Assembly (NCBI GenBank): GCA_001275005.1
Contig: JWZX01002619.1
Coordinates: forward strand, 1 to 20,490
Origin: Chrysochromulina tobinii
Taxonomy: Eukaryota; Haptophyta; Prymnesiales; Chrysochromulinaceae
Direction of reading: 5' to 3'
DNA: 20,490 nt
Shown here: in pieces, positions 12,805-20,490 of the stretch
Layout of the letters: every line of letters starts with the position of its first letter
Numbering within the stretch: position 1 is the stretch's first letter
Made by a program: the position numbers and the translations under genes
Notes under the pieces: generated by a model
The model's database searches: none
What the model was told of the DNA's origin: nothing
The model's input: the letters and a program-made list of their open reading frames with translations, nothing else

Positions 12805-15800
12805 TCACGGGTTTCGGCCGGCTGCTGCTGCTGCTGCGAGGGCAGCCCCGTAGCTAGAGGCGGCGGCGATGAGCCTCTCCTCTTCGCCTGGCAGAAGGTC
12901 GCGCCGCGCCTCGTTGTTGAAGCACGTTCGCCCCTCATTGCACGAGGTTTCCGAATACAGATGATTGGCGTAGACGGCGGAGGCCTCATCGCCACCGTAG
13001 TTGGTCGGCCGACGCAGAAAACTCTCACGCCCATGGTACCGATCCTCCACTTGCGCGCCTAGCTCGAGCAACCACTTGTTGAGGCTGCAGCCGCGGCAAA
13101 AGTGCTTGCGACAGCGCGCCTGCACGCACTGCATGTGGTCGCATGCATTCGTGTGGATGACTGGCGTCTGGCAGAACGGGCAGCGCGTGAGCTTCTTGGA
13201 CTGCTTGAGGACGGTGACGAACTGCGAGAGCTGGGCGTCCACATCCACGTGCGCCCTCGCATCCTCGTACTGCTGGCGCAGCCGCTCGATACAGCGCTTG
13301 ATCGCATTGAGCTTCTCTCTCGCGCGCATGCACCGGGAGCACGTCGCCGGCGGCACTGCGAGCTGCACGCCCTCATGCAGCGCGCGGCAGGCGCCCTCGA
13401 GCGCCTGCTCGACAAGCTGAGCGTGCGCGCACCGTGCACCCGTCTCCAGGTCAGGCACCACAGCTAGCCGTGCGAGGGTCCTCCCGTCGTCCAATCGAAG
13501 CCCTTCTAAGCACCGATGGAGTGGCCGACGGCCTGCAGGAGCGGCCCCAAAGCCGCCTTGCGCCTCGATGACTTTGTGGGCCACGTCGAAGTACCTTCGT
13601 TCTGTCTGCGCGAGCTCGCGCACGCGCGGGTCGCGCGCCTCGAGCTCGCGCATCTCGGCCTCGCCCAGATTGAGCCGAGATCGCATCTCGGCGTATTCTC
13701 GATCCGTTGGTTCGGGCAGCGCTTCGCTCAGGTCGATCTCCTCTTCAAACGTGAGGCCATCGCACTGGCGCACCTGTGATCAGAGGTCAATCAGCGGCAA
13801 CCAGCGGCAATGAGAGCAGCACTCAGCGGCACTCAGCGGCACGCGCGCTCAGACGCAATCAGACGCAATCAGACGCAATCAGAGGTCCTCGCACTCACGC
13901 ACCGACACCCCAGGCTCGTTGCGCAGCAGCACTGCCTGCCCTGTCTCCCCCGTTCCATCGAGCCGTTTCGTCATGAGCAGCAGCGCTCGCTCGCACCCGC
14001 GGAGGGCCACCCTAGCATTGAGGAGCGCCAGGTCCGTATCTGAGCCTTCGGCCTCGTTCGCCTCAGCGCCGGCGTCCGAGAGCAGCTGATACTTGGAGAG
14101 AAGAGTCTGCAGACCACGGACGACCTCCATCGAGGCCGGGGCGCGGCAGCCGTCACACTGCAACCCGCGGCATTGTTGCGGCCCACCTCGCGAGTGCAAA
14201 AAGTTTCGGCGGCCGAGGAGCTGATACCTGATGAGGAAAGACATCAGTAAGTCATCAGAGGCCATCAGAGGCCATCAAATGTCATCGGTGGCCATCAGAG
14301 GCCATCGTACGTCTTCGCGGCGCAGCTCCTACAAAAAATGAATCCACACCGGCCGCTGCACAGGCTAACGGTGTTGGCTGCGATCACATCGTCCCAGCAG
14401 TTGCCACACGTTTCGGTCGTCAGCGTGTTATCGCCGCGAGCGAGTAACTGGCGCGTCTTGATGGCGGCCTCCAGCTTGATTACCTGATGAGGGAGGCCAT
14501 CAAGGAGGCCATCAAGGAGGCCATCAAGGAGGCCATTAAGGAGGCCATCAAGTGCAACCAAGAGGCATCAAGAGCAATCAAGCTCGAGCTGTGATTACCG
14601 CCTCATCTTTGACGTATGCGGGGAGCACGAAAAAGCGCGCCAGATTGCGCCGTCGCTCACGGTCCCAGCGATCCAAACGCTGTGGGGAACGGTGCTCATC
14701 GGCGTGCTGCGCCTCGCGCGCTTGACGAAACACGAGGGCGTCGTTCTCGAGCAGCTCGATCTCCTCCATCAGGGTGTCAAGCACCGTGTCATATGCGGCC
14801 TGGAGGGACGCGTCGTCCCGGCGTAGCTCCTCGAGCAGCCGCGCGCGCACCTGATGAGGGAGGCACTCATACGTCATCAGACGTCATCAGAGGTCCCTCA
14901 GGGGACCTCAAAGCTCCGAGCAGCCGCGCGCGGCGGCGGCGGCGCACATTGCCCATGTCGACGATGCAATCGGGTGCAATCAGATGCAATCGTATGCAAT
15001 CAGCATGTAAGAGCGCGGCGGCGGCGGCGCACGTTGCCCATGTTGAGGAACCTGGCCACCTTGGAATCCACGGAGCGCTCGTAGAAGGTCTTCATGTAAG
15101 AGCGCAGGCGGTCCTCATACGAGATCAGCCGATTGTCGTACCTGCCGAGGCAATCGTGTGCAATCAGATGCAATCAGATGCAATCAGCATGTAAGAGCGC
15201 AGACGGTCCTATTACGAAATCCGCCGCTGGTCATCGTACCTGCTAATCTCTGCCACAAAGACCTGTCGCTCGCGCTTGCGCGCAGCGTGGTTCGGAGCGA
15301 CAGGAAAGAACCAATGGTGGCCCGATCGCATTCGGTAGACGAAGGAGCCATCGGGGTGGTCTGGCTGCAGCATGGCAAGCGTCGTGTCGGGCGGCACGGG
15401 CAGCGTCTCGAAGGGCTTCATCCACGCGAAGTGAGTCGCGCCCTCATCATGGAGCACTCTTAGCGTGATGGGATGCATGCGACCCTGCCGCTCAAGCTCC
15501 GCAATCCACCACTCAGGCGCAGGCCGCCCCATGAGGAAGCCGAGCCCGTCCTCGTCATCAAAGGCCCCCGTAGGGGTGAGTGACGTCAATTGCAGCACCT
15601 CATTATCAGCGCTCACGTAGACGAAACCGCCCGAGCGCAGGAATGCATGCAAAGCTGGCTCGACCGCGCTGTACACGGTGCGTGCCTCCTCAAGCGCCGG
15701 ACCTGAGGGGAATGCTCTCGATCGGAGACCATCAGAGGCCATCAGAGGCCATCAGAGGCCATCAGAGGCAATCGGAGGCCATCGGAGGCCATCGGAGGCC

Positions 15801-18800
15801 ATCGGAGGCCATCTCGCACCTGTAGGGATTCTTTCCATGCGAGCTCTCACAGCGCGCAGCACGCCTTCACACGTCCACTCGCCCGCCGAGGCCGCCGCGG
15901 CCAGGGCGGCAGCAATCCGTTCCTCCTCCAAATCTTTGAAGAAGAATGGGGAGGAAGAGTTCCGTTGGGAGCGAGCCAAGAGCGCCGTGTCGAGCTCGTC
16001 CAGCGGGTACACAAATGCAAAGCGACGCGCCGAGATTGGGATGCCCATCACGGCGCGCTCGGCCTCGCTCAAGGTCACGAGCGACAAGGGCGACACAGCC
16101 AAAGGCACCTTGGCCTCATCGAGGCTAATCGAGAGAGTAAGCGCCGCACTGAGCGCCGCACCGCCCGCCGCAGCACCCGCGCCTGCGCCCGTGCCGCTCG
16201 CCGCCGCAGCGCCCGTGCTGCCCGCCGCAGCACCCGAGCTGCTCGCCGCAGCGCCCGCGCTGCCCGCCGCAGCGCGTGCGCTCGTTGGCGCGTCCTCGAG
16301 CACAAACCGGTAGAGCAGGTGTCCGAAAGTCTCGAGGGCACTGCGTACCTGTGGGGAGAGAGGGCGCCGTGGTGAGCACTTGCATGCCGGGCCGTGGAGC
16401 CATCGGGGGCGCGTGCCTGGAGGGTTTGAAAGGGGCCCACGTTGACTGGGAAGTGGTTGAGGTTGTCGAGCAGGTGGGCCTGGAAGTAGTCGAACTGAGC
16501 AAGCGGCGTGTTGCTGAAGACGCGCTCGATGACCACGTCATCAGAGAGCGCAAGCGCCGTCTCGAGCGTCGTCTTCGACGAGGCGAACTGTTTGCATGTA
16601 AAGTCGTGGAAGACGACAAACCCTCCAGCACGCATCTTGAGGTCAATCACGCGCTCCTGGCCGTTGGCATCGCGCACCGTCGGCGAGGGTAGGTCGTCAC
16701 GGTTCAGCCAGGCCGTTGCGACGGGCCGGCCCGCGGCCTCTGAGCGCACCGGATCGAAGCGTACGCGCCTCGCGAGCTTGCCTCGGAGCACGCCGCTCAG
16801 CTGGTTAGGACGGGCAGGGTCGAGCTCGTACCTGATGAGGGAGGCCGTCAGAGGCCATCAGAGGCAAGCGCACGGCCATTCACACGGCCATTCACACGGC
16901 CATTCACACGGCCATTCACACGGCCATCAGATGCAATCATGCGGCAATCCGAGGCCCGCAGCATACGCTCCATAGAAGACGCTCGCCCTGTCGTCCGATG
17001 CATGCAAGGGCATCGGCGCAGAGAACTCCATGTGCTGCTCGCCACTCAAGTTGAAACTCGCCACTCGCTCGTCCATCTCTAGCTCAGACAGCTCATCCTG
17101 CGCAACGCGGCGGGGCCGATCGGTCGGTGGCGACGCTCGGTAGGTTGCCATGGCCGCCTGCGCCTCTGACGGGTAGTCAGTGAGCACTGCGCAGTGGACC
17201 ATATTCGGTGGATCCGCGCCGTCGAAGAAAGCGAAGCCGCCGAGCTTCAGGAACTTCTGAGCAAGCTCCTTTTCGAGAATCGATCTGAGCAGCTGCTCGT
17301 CGATGCTCGCGGCGAGCGGCTCGGCGCCAACGTTCAGGTACGACGAATTGCCTAATGCGGCATTGCCACTCATCAACGAGGGCGCGGGGCGCGCATAGGG
17401 GCCGGCGGCGCCTGCGGCGATGAAAGACGCTCGGAACAGAATAAGAGACCCATGGGTGAGCAGTAGGCGATTAACGACACTCTGAAGGCAGTCGGAGGCA
17501 TTTAACGACGCTCACCCGCATAATCGACAGCCAGCGGAAGCACGGTCTCTGAACGCTCGTAGTTGAGCACGCTCATGTAGTCGCCTTCCGGCGACGTGTA
17601 CCTGTGGGGACACGACGCTTTGGTGAGCACTTGCATGCAAGGCAGGTCGTCAGTGGCGAACTCGCAGTCGCCCTCCGGCGCCGTGTACCGTGCGATGACC
17701 TTCTGGCGGCCCTCGATGCTGTCGAAGCTCGGATGCTTCGAGAGCATGCGTCTCAAGAACGTCATCACGTGAGCCTCGTCGGCGGCAGGGTACACATTCG
17801 TAGGCGGCTTCGCGGCAGCATTGCCCGTCTCGCGCGCCAGCGTGCCGCGCGCGATGCTCTCAACAGCGGTGAAGAAGAAGCGACGCAGCTGCAACGTCTT
17901 CTGCTCGGTGGTAGCCACGCCACCACGAAGGTCGTAAGTCTCCTGTAACCGAAGCACGTCCAGCGCGTTGCAGTGGTCGAGGTCGGAGTAGAAGTCCCAC
18001 ATGCGTGTCGCCTTCAGCTGCACCATCTTGGGCGTGTCAGCCTCTACACGAGACGCCACGGAGCTGCCCGACCCCTGTCGCATCTCCGTGTAGGTCGCTC
18101 GGGTCACCAGCGCAGGCACCGTCGCCTGCGCCTGCGACAGAAACTTGGCGTCACGTGCGTAGGTCTGGAGGACGATGTTCTTATTTGGGTAGACGAAGGC
18201 TACACGTACGGCGGTCTGAGGCACCCCGTTGAGAGCCTTCTGCTCCTTGGTCATGTCCAGCGGCGCGAGTGGTGCGAGTCTGAGCACCGAATGCGCCGCC
18301 CGCTGAGGTGATGGCGGCATCGATTTGTCAGGAACACGCGCTTCCGGTGCGACGACGGTTCGTCGGCTGGACGCATCGGGCGCGCTGTTCTTATTCTCGC
18401 CGTAGTAGTGCCCATGCTCCATGGCCACGACGCCAAAGACCTCCGCCGCCGGGCGCAGCACTTCGGCCCTCTCGATCGGCACCGCGTCGCCGCCACCGAC
18501 AGAGCTCACTTTGATCCCGAGACCAACGCGAGCCTGCTGCCGCATGAGCGCCGCGCGCTCCTCAGCCGGATCGGCGGCGCGAAAGGAGAGCTCGCCCACA
18601 CGCGCCTTCTCTGCCTCTTGCAGCTCGTGCATGTGCGGATTCAGGCAGTAGAAGACCCGCCTCTCGGCCGGCCACGCCGGATTGGCCGGGTTCTCGTAGT
18701 CCTCGGCCTTCTTGCCTAAAATGGGCCACTCGATGATGCCGTCGGACTCGAGATCCACTTTGAAATTGAGCTGGCCGATCTTGGAGAGGAAGTTGGCCGA

Positions 18801-18992
18801 CGTTCCCGACGGCATGCCGCCAGCTCGCTCGAGGGTGCGCAAATGCTCCGCCTGCCTACGGTACTGAGTGCGCATCCACTCCGTGGTTTCGCGCGGCTGC
18901 GTGTTGAGTGCGATCACAAACTTTGGCGCGATGCCTTGCAGCCACATCTTTTTCGTGCCCGCCTTCGGCTCGCTTTCTCTGGGAGAAGGCAT
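12805..18992 (-). CDS. Multi-exon gene: large protein with RING/RBR-type E3-ligase-like C-terminus
   Basis: Exons on the minus strand, in order: 18992-17689, 17601-17516, 17411-16967, 16831-16417, 16348-15820, 15702-15240, 15141-15033, 14850-14599, 14483-14311, 14227-13903, 13773-12805. They sum to 5070 bp (1689 residues plus stop), and all ten junctions agree in phase. The start is the first ATG of the frame (18990-18992). Residues 1-1117 are not recognised. An Ala/Gly run fills ~770-820. Residues ~1118-1225 are helical and charged. C1227-x2-C1230-x12-C1243-x3-C1247-x4-C1252-x2-C1255, then C1278, C1283 and C1286, look like a RING1. C1565-x2-C1568-x9-C1578-x4-C1583-x4-C1588-x4-C1593-x2-C1596 has the exact spacing of Parkin RING2, with C1578-D-H-M at the catalytic-cysteine position. 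RBR ligases pass ubiquitin through that cysteine. I infer an E3 ligase, with moderate confidence. Its promoter is shared with the divergent gene at 19410. Confidence 0.78.
13774..13902 (-). other. Intron 10 (129 bp), tandem-array intron
   Basis: Donor GTGCGTGAG, acceptor GATCACAG|G, phase 0. It holds 10-bp arrays (CAGACGCAAT and CAGCGGCAAC types on the plus strand). The first 21 nt (encoding VRECEDL) match the start of the next exon (VRQCDGL) at 16 of 21 positions. It contains an in-frame stop if retained. Confidence 0.85.
14228..14310 (-). other. Intron 9 (83 bp), tandem-array intron
   Basis: Donor GTACGATGG, acceptor CCTCATCAG|G, phase 2. The interior is a degenerate 10-bp array of GGCCTCTGAT units. 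Retention would give an early stop (TYDGL then TGA). Confidence 0.85.
14484..14598 (-). other. Intron 8 (115 bp), 12-bp array intron
   Basis: Donor GTAATCACAGC, acceptor CCCTCATCAG|G, phase 0. It has five tandem 12-bp units (GAGGCCATCAAG on the plus strand, one diverged). The donor region GTAATCA-AGCT-GAG resembles the start of the next exon (GTAATCAAGCTGGAG). Confidence 0.88.
14851..15032 (-). other. Intron 7 (182 bp), composite intron with exon-junction relic
   Basis: Donor GTGCGCCGCC, acceptor CCCTCATCAG|G, phase 0. It contains a 10-bp ATGCAATCAG-type array, then a segment at 14912-14958 that copies the end of the preceding exon joined to the start of the next, then a 7-bp hairpin AGGTCCC/GGGACCT (14891-14908). 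It is the longest intron of the gene. Confidence 0.8.
15142..15239 (-). other. Intron 6 (98 bp), starts with a copy of the next exon
   Basis: Donor GTACGATGAC, acceptor CCTCGGCAG|G, phase 2. The first ~52 nt align with the first 49 nt of the next exon at 41 positions with one 3-nt gap. Two adjacent stops (TAA TAG) lie in the intron copy. The rest is an ATGCAATCAG-type 10-bp array shared with intron 7. Confidence 0.88.
15703..15819 (-). other. Intron 5 (117 bp), 10-bp array intron
   Basis: Donor GTGCGAG, acceptor TTCCCCTCAG|G, phase 1. The plus-strand interior is about nine 10-bp units (CCATCAGAGG, then CCATCGGAGG) with one CAATCGGAGG. On the minus strand the former units carry CTGAT. Confidence 0.88.
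16349..16416 (-). other. Intron 4 (68 bp), GC-AG type
   Basis: Donor CAG|GCACGC, acceptor CCCCACAG|G, phase 0. The GC donor is the one that keeps the downstream frame (VRSALETFGHLLYRF). The 3' half (GCATGCAAGTGCTCACCA, then CCCCACAG) is shared with intron 1. There is no tandem array. Confidence 0.7.
16832..16966 (-). other. Intron 3 (135 bp), 12-bp array intron
   Basis: Donor GTATGC, acceptor CCCTCATCAG|G, phase 2. The plus strand carries about four exact 12-bp ACGGCCATTCAC units flanked by CCATCAGAGG-type units. The 3' end is the same as in introns 7 and 8. Confidence 0.85.
17412..17515 (-). other. Intron 2 (104 bp), conventional
   Basis: Donor GTGAGCG, acceptor CATCGCCGCAG|G, phase 1. It has a good GTGAGY donor, no long array and no copy of the following exon, so it may be older than its neighbours. 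Retention gives an immediate stop. Confidence 0.8.
17602..17688 (-). other. Intron 1 (87 bp), flanked by a direct duplication
   Basis: Donor GTACACGG, acceptor TCCCCACAG|G, phase 2. The first 25 nt match the first 25 nt of the next exon at 22 positions (RYTAPEGD versus RYTSPEGD). The length is divisible by three without an in-frame stop, so a retained form would add 29 residues. The 3' half is shared with intron 4, which supports an intron; a true protein repeat remains possible. Confidence 0.55.
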
Positions 18993-19409
18993 AGCTGTGC
19001 TCTTTCGGCTTGACAAGCGCCTCGCGCGCGGGCGCGGACCAATTTCCGAGCGTGGGCCCCATGTGTTGCGCCTGTGAATGTTAACACGACAGACGCGACA
19101 ACCGGTGCTACGGCACTGTGTGAACGTTAACACGACACGAGACGCGAAACCGGTGCTACGGCACTGTTACATGTACCGCCTGTGAAAATATACTGATCTC
19201 GCGAAATGTACTGAACGCTAATGAAACGCTTATTCGTGTACTGTAATTACCTCCCCCATTGCAGATGCTCTCATTTCTTGCCAAACCGGTAGATTCACAG
19301 ATGATCTTTCACAGATTGCGCAAAGGATCGGAACGTCGCCTCCCAACCGCGTCCTTCTCAACAGCGCGAGCTCTTCGAGGCAGCACCGCAGCCGCCGCAC
19401 CGCACCGCA
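18993..19409. promoter_or_regulatory. Divergent promoter region with 46-bp tandem duplication
   Basis: This separates two genes transcribed away from each other (ATG at 18992 on minus, ATG at 19410 on plus). Positions 19073-19118 and 19119-19165 are near-identical copies, each with GTTAAC and ACCGGTGCTACGGCACT; a partial third start (CGCCTGTGAAA) lies near 19177. Stops interrupt the frame upstream of 19410 (TAG at 19290). The duplicated unit is a candidate activator site. Confidence 0.5.
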
Positions 19410-20490
19410 ATGGGCCTCGCGCAGGAAAATGCCTCCCTCGACGACGGGGACGACACCAACCTCGACGGCATCGACGACGCCGTTGCAGTGGCGGCGCAAG
19501 CGGCTCGGGCAGCGGAGGCGGAGGCGAAGTCGGCAGGGGAGCAACTTGCGGGGATGTTGCGCGTCCGGGGCGGCATGGGTGCGGGTGCCTCGGCTTTGAC
19601 TGGCGAGAGCCCAGACGCGGACATCAAGGCCGCCTATGAAGGTGCATCAGCGCAGGAGCGGTCGGTGTTCCTCGTCAAAGTGGGCGAACAAGAAAAGAGG
19701 AAGCTCGTGAGTCTCGGCCTTGTTGTGCCGGAGGCAGCTCCATCTGGGCTGACGCCGGGTGCTTCATCTCCATCCGAGAGCCCGACGCTAGGTCAGCTGA
19801 GCGTGCCGCCCAATGCCTTGGAGGACGGGGACGACACCAACCTCGACGACATCGACGACGACGACGACGCTGTGCGGCCCACCAAGGCCATGGGCGCACC
19901 GCCCGAGATCATTCGCGTCCTTTCGGGACTGGACGACCGGCTCGCCGACGCGCTCCGCGCCGGCGACATAAAGCTGCTGAGCGTCTCGTGGCTGCGGCGG
20001 CTGCGGCGGCAGCCAAACAAGAGGCGGCTGAAGCGGCGGCAGGAGCTCGAGGCGCTGTTCCTCGCATCGGGCAAAAAGTCGCCCTTCCTCTCGGCTGAGG
20101 AGGCCATCGCGCTGCTCCGGCGCGGCAACCGCGGCGTGGGCGCGCTCACCCACGGCTGGCTGTCACCCGGCGAGTGCGACCCAAACGGCGCTCGCCTGGA
20201 CATGGTGCTTGCCGCCCTCGAGGAGCACCCGCAGATCGAGGGCATCTTCTGGGACTATGCCTCGCTCTTCCAGAACCTGCCCGACCGCGATCGCACGCCC
20301 GACGAGAGTGCCGCCTTCAAGCGCGCGATCATGGTCATGGCCGACGTGTACGCCTCTGCCGTTGGCACCACCGTGCTGCAGTCGCGCGAGATCCCGCCCC
20401 GGCCGGAGGCATTCGACGGTGCGTTGTGCCTTTTCGGGCTGAAGGCCACGAAGGGGGAGGCCGCCGTCCGCGAAACGCTCGGCTGCTTTG
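19410..20490 (+). CDS. Acidic-repeat protein with W-D-Y-x-S-L-x-Q domain (3' partial)
   Basis: ATG at 19410 is the first in a frame that stays open to the window end (360 codons), so the gene is truncated here. The N-terminus has an acidic module, DDGDDTNLDGIDDAV (from ~residue 11), repeated as EDGDDTNLDDIDDDDDAV (~138). Between them is an Ala/Glu helix. Residues ~180-215 are Leu/Arg-rich. From ~230 a domain carries LTHGWL (246-251), P-N-G-A-R-L, FWDYASLFQ (279-287), an F-K-R-A-I-x-x-M-x-x-V-Y helix, and T-T-V-L-Q. I associate this pattern with a large protein family in haptophytes and other protists. Its layout (W-D-x-x-S-L-x-Q, then a helix ending in M-x-x-Y) recalls fungal HET or TIR-like domains. 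Function is unknown and no enzyme call is justified. Confidence 0.75.
   Translation, partial: MGLAQENASLDDGDDTNLDGIDDAVAVAAQAARAAEAEAKSAGEQLAGMLRVRGGMGAGASALTGESPDADIKAAYEGASAQERSVFLVKVGEQEKRKLVSLGLVVPEAAPSGLTPGASSPSESPTLGQLSVPPNALEDGDDTNLDDIDDDDDAVRPTKAMGAPPEIIRVLSGLDDRLADALRAGDIKLLSVSWLRRLRRQPNKRRLKRRQELEALFLASGKKSPFLSAEEAIALLRRGNRGVGALTHGWLSPGECDPNGARLDMVLAALEEHPQIEGIFWDYASLFQNLPDRDRTPDESAAFKRAIMVMADVYASAVGTTVLQSREIPPRPEAFDGALCLFGLKATKGEAAVRETLGCF

Noticed and set aside
15724-15813. CRISPR-like short repeats
   Set aside because: The units are contiguous 10-mers without spacers, inside a spliceosomal intron of a eukaryotic gene.
16370-16391. GT donor at AAGTGCTCACC for intron 4
   Set aside because: It would leave the downstream exon out of phase; the GC donor at 16416 keeps the frame.
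18993-19133. GTG start 47 codons upstream for the multi-exon gene
   Set aside because: No ATG precedes 18992, and the extra stretch runs into the tandem promoter duplication.
19259-19639. Plus-strand 126-codon frame at the start of the last gene
   Set aside because: It is out of frame with the acidic-repeat protein, whose frame stays open for 1081 bp and carries conserved motifs.

Overview
The window looks like nuclear DNA of a GC-rich unicellular eukaryote, most likely a photosynthetic alga with a secondary plastid. I lean towards a haptophyte, but that is inference. The reasons are eukaryote-only domains (ArfGAP, WWE, PARP, an RBR-type zinc domain), spliceosomal introns, a STT7/STN7-like plastid kinase behind a signal peptide plus transit-like leader, and a W-D-Y-x-S-L-x-Q domain I associate with haptophyte gene sets. 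No rRNA, tRNA, CRISPR array, or autonomous transposon was recognised.

Layout. (1) 1-2433 (+): the 3' part of an intronless gene joining an AGFG-type ArfGAP domain to WWE and mono-ADP-ribosyltransferase (PARP) domains. (2) 2459-3505 (-): a zinc-ribbon plus HNH-like protein, converging on gene 1; its 3' part runs through a repeat found again at 5335-5428. (3) 3506-5439: no intact gene, but a decayed minus-strand coding region (3542-4518), a G-rich tract and the second repeat copy. (4) 5440-8001 (+): an intronless gene for a STN7-like kinase, a PDZ domain and a PP2C phosphatase in one polypeptide with a plastid-type leader. (5) 8184-12044 (-): an intronless 1286-residue protein with C-terminal TPR-like helices and a Lys/Gly tail. 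(6) 12045-12804: intergenic, with a 14-bp palindrome and an octamer array. (7) 12805-18992 (-): one gene that I rebuilt as 11 exons and 10 short introns; the joined frame is 5070 bp (1689 residues) and ends in RING/RBR-like zinc motifs with Parkin-type RING2 spacing. (8) 18993-19409: a divergent promoter region with a 46-bp tandem duplication. (9) 19410-20490 (+): the 5' part of a gene for an acidic protein with the W-D-Y-x-S-L-x-Q domain, running off the window.

The genes do not form a pathway. The two strongest points are (a) opposing signalling activities fused in one polypeptide at 5440-8001, and an ArfGAP-like module fused to an ADP-ribosyltransferase at 1-2433; and (b) the introns of the 12805-18992 gene. 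These begin with a copy of the sequence that starts the next exon, are filled with 10- or 12-bp tandem arrays carrying branchpoint-like CTGAT motifs, and share 3' ends. This looks like recent intron gain by duplication or introner-like insertion, while the neighbouring genes have no introns.
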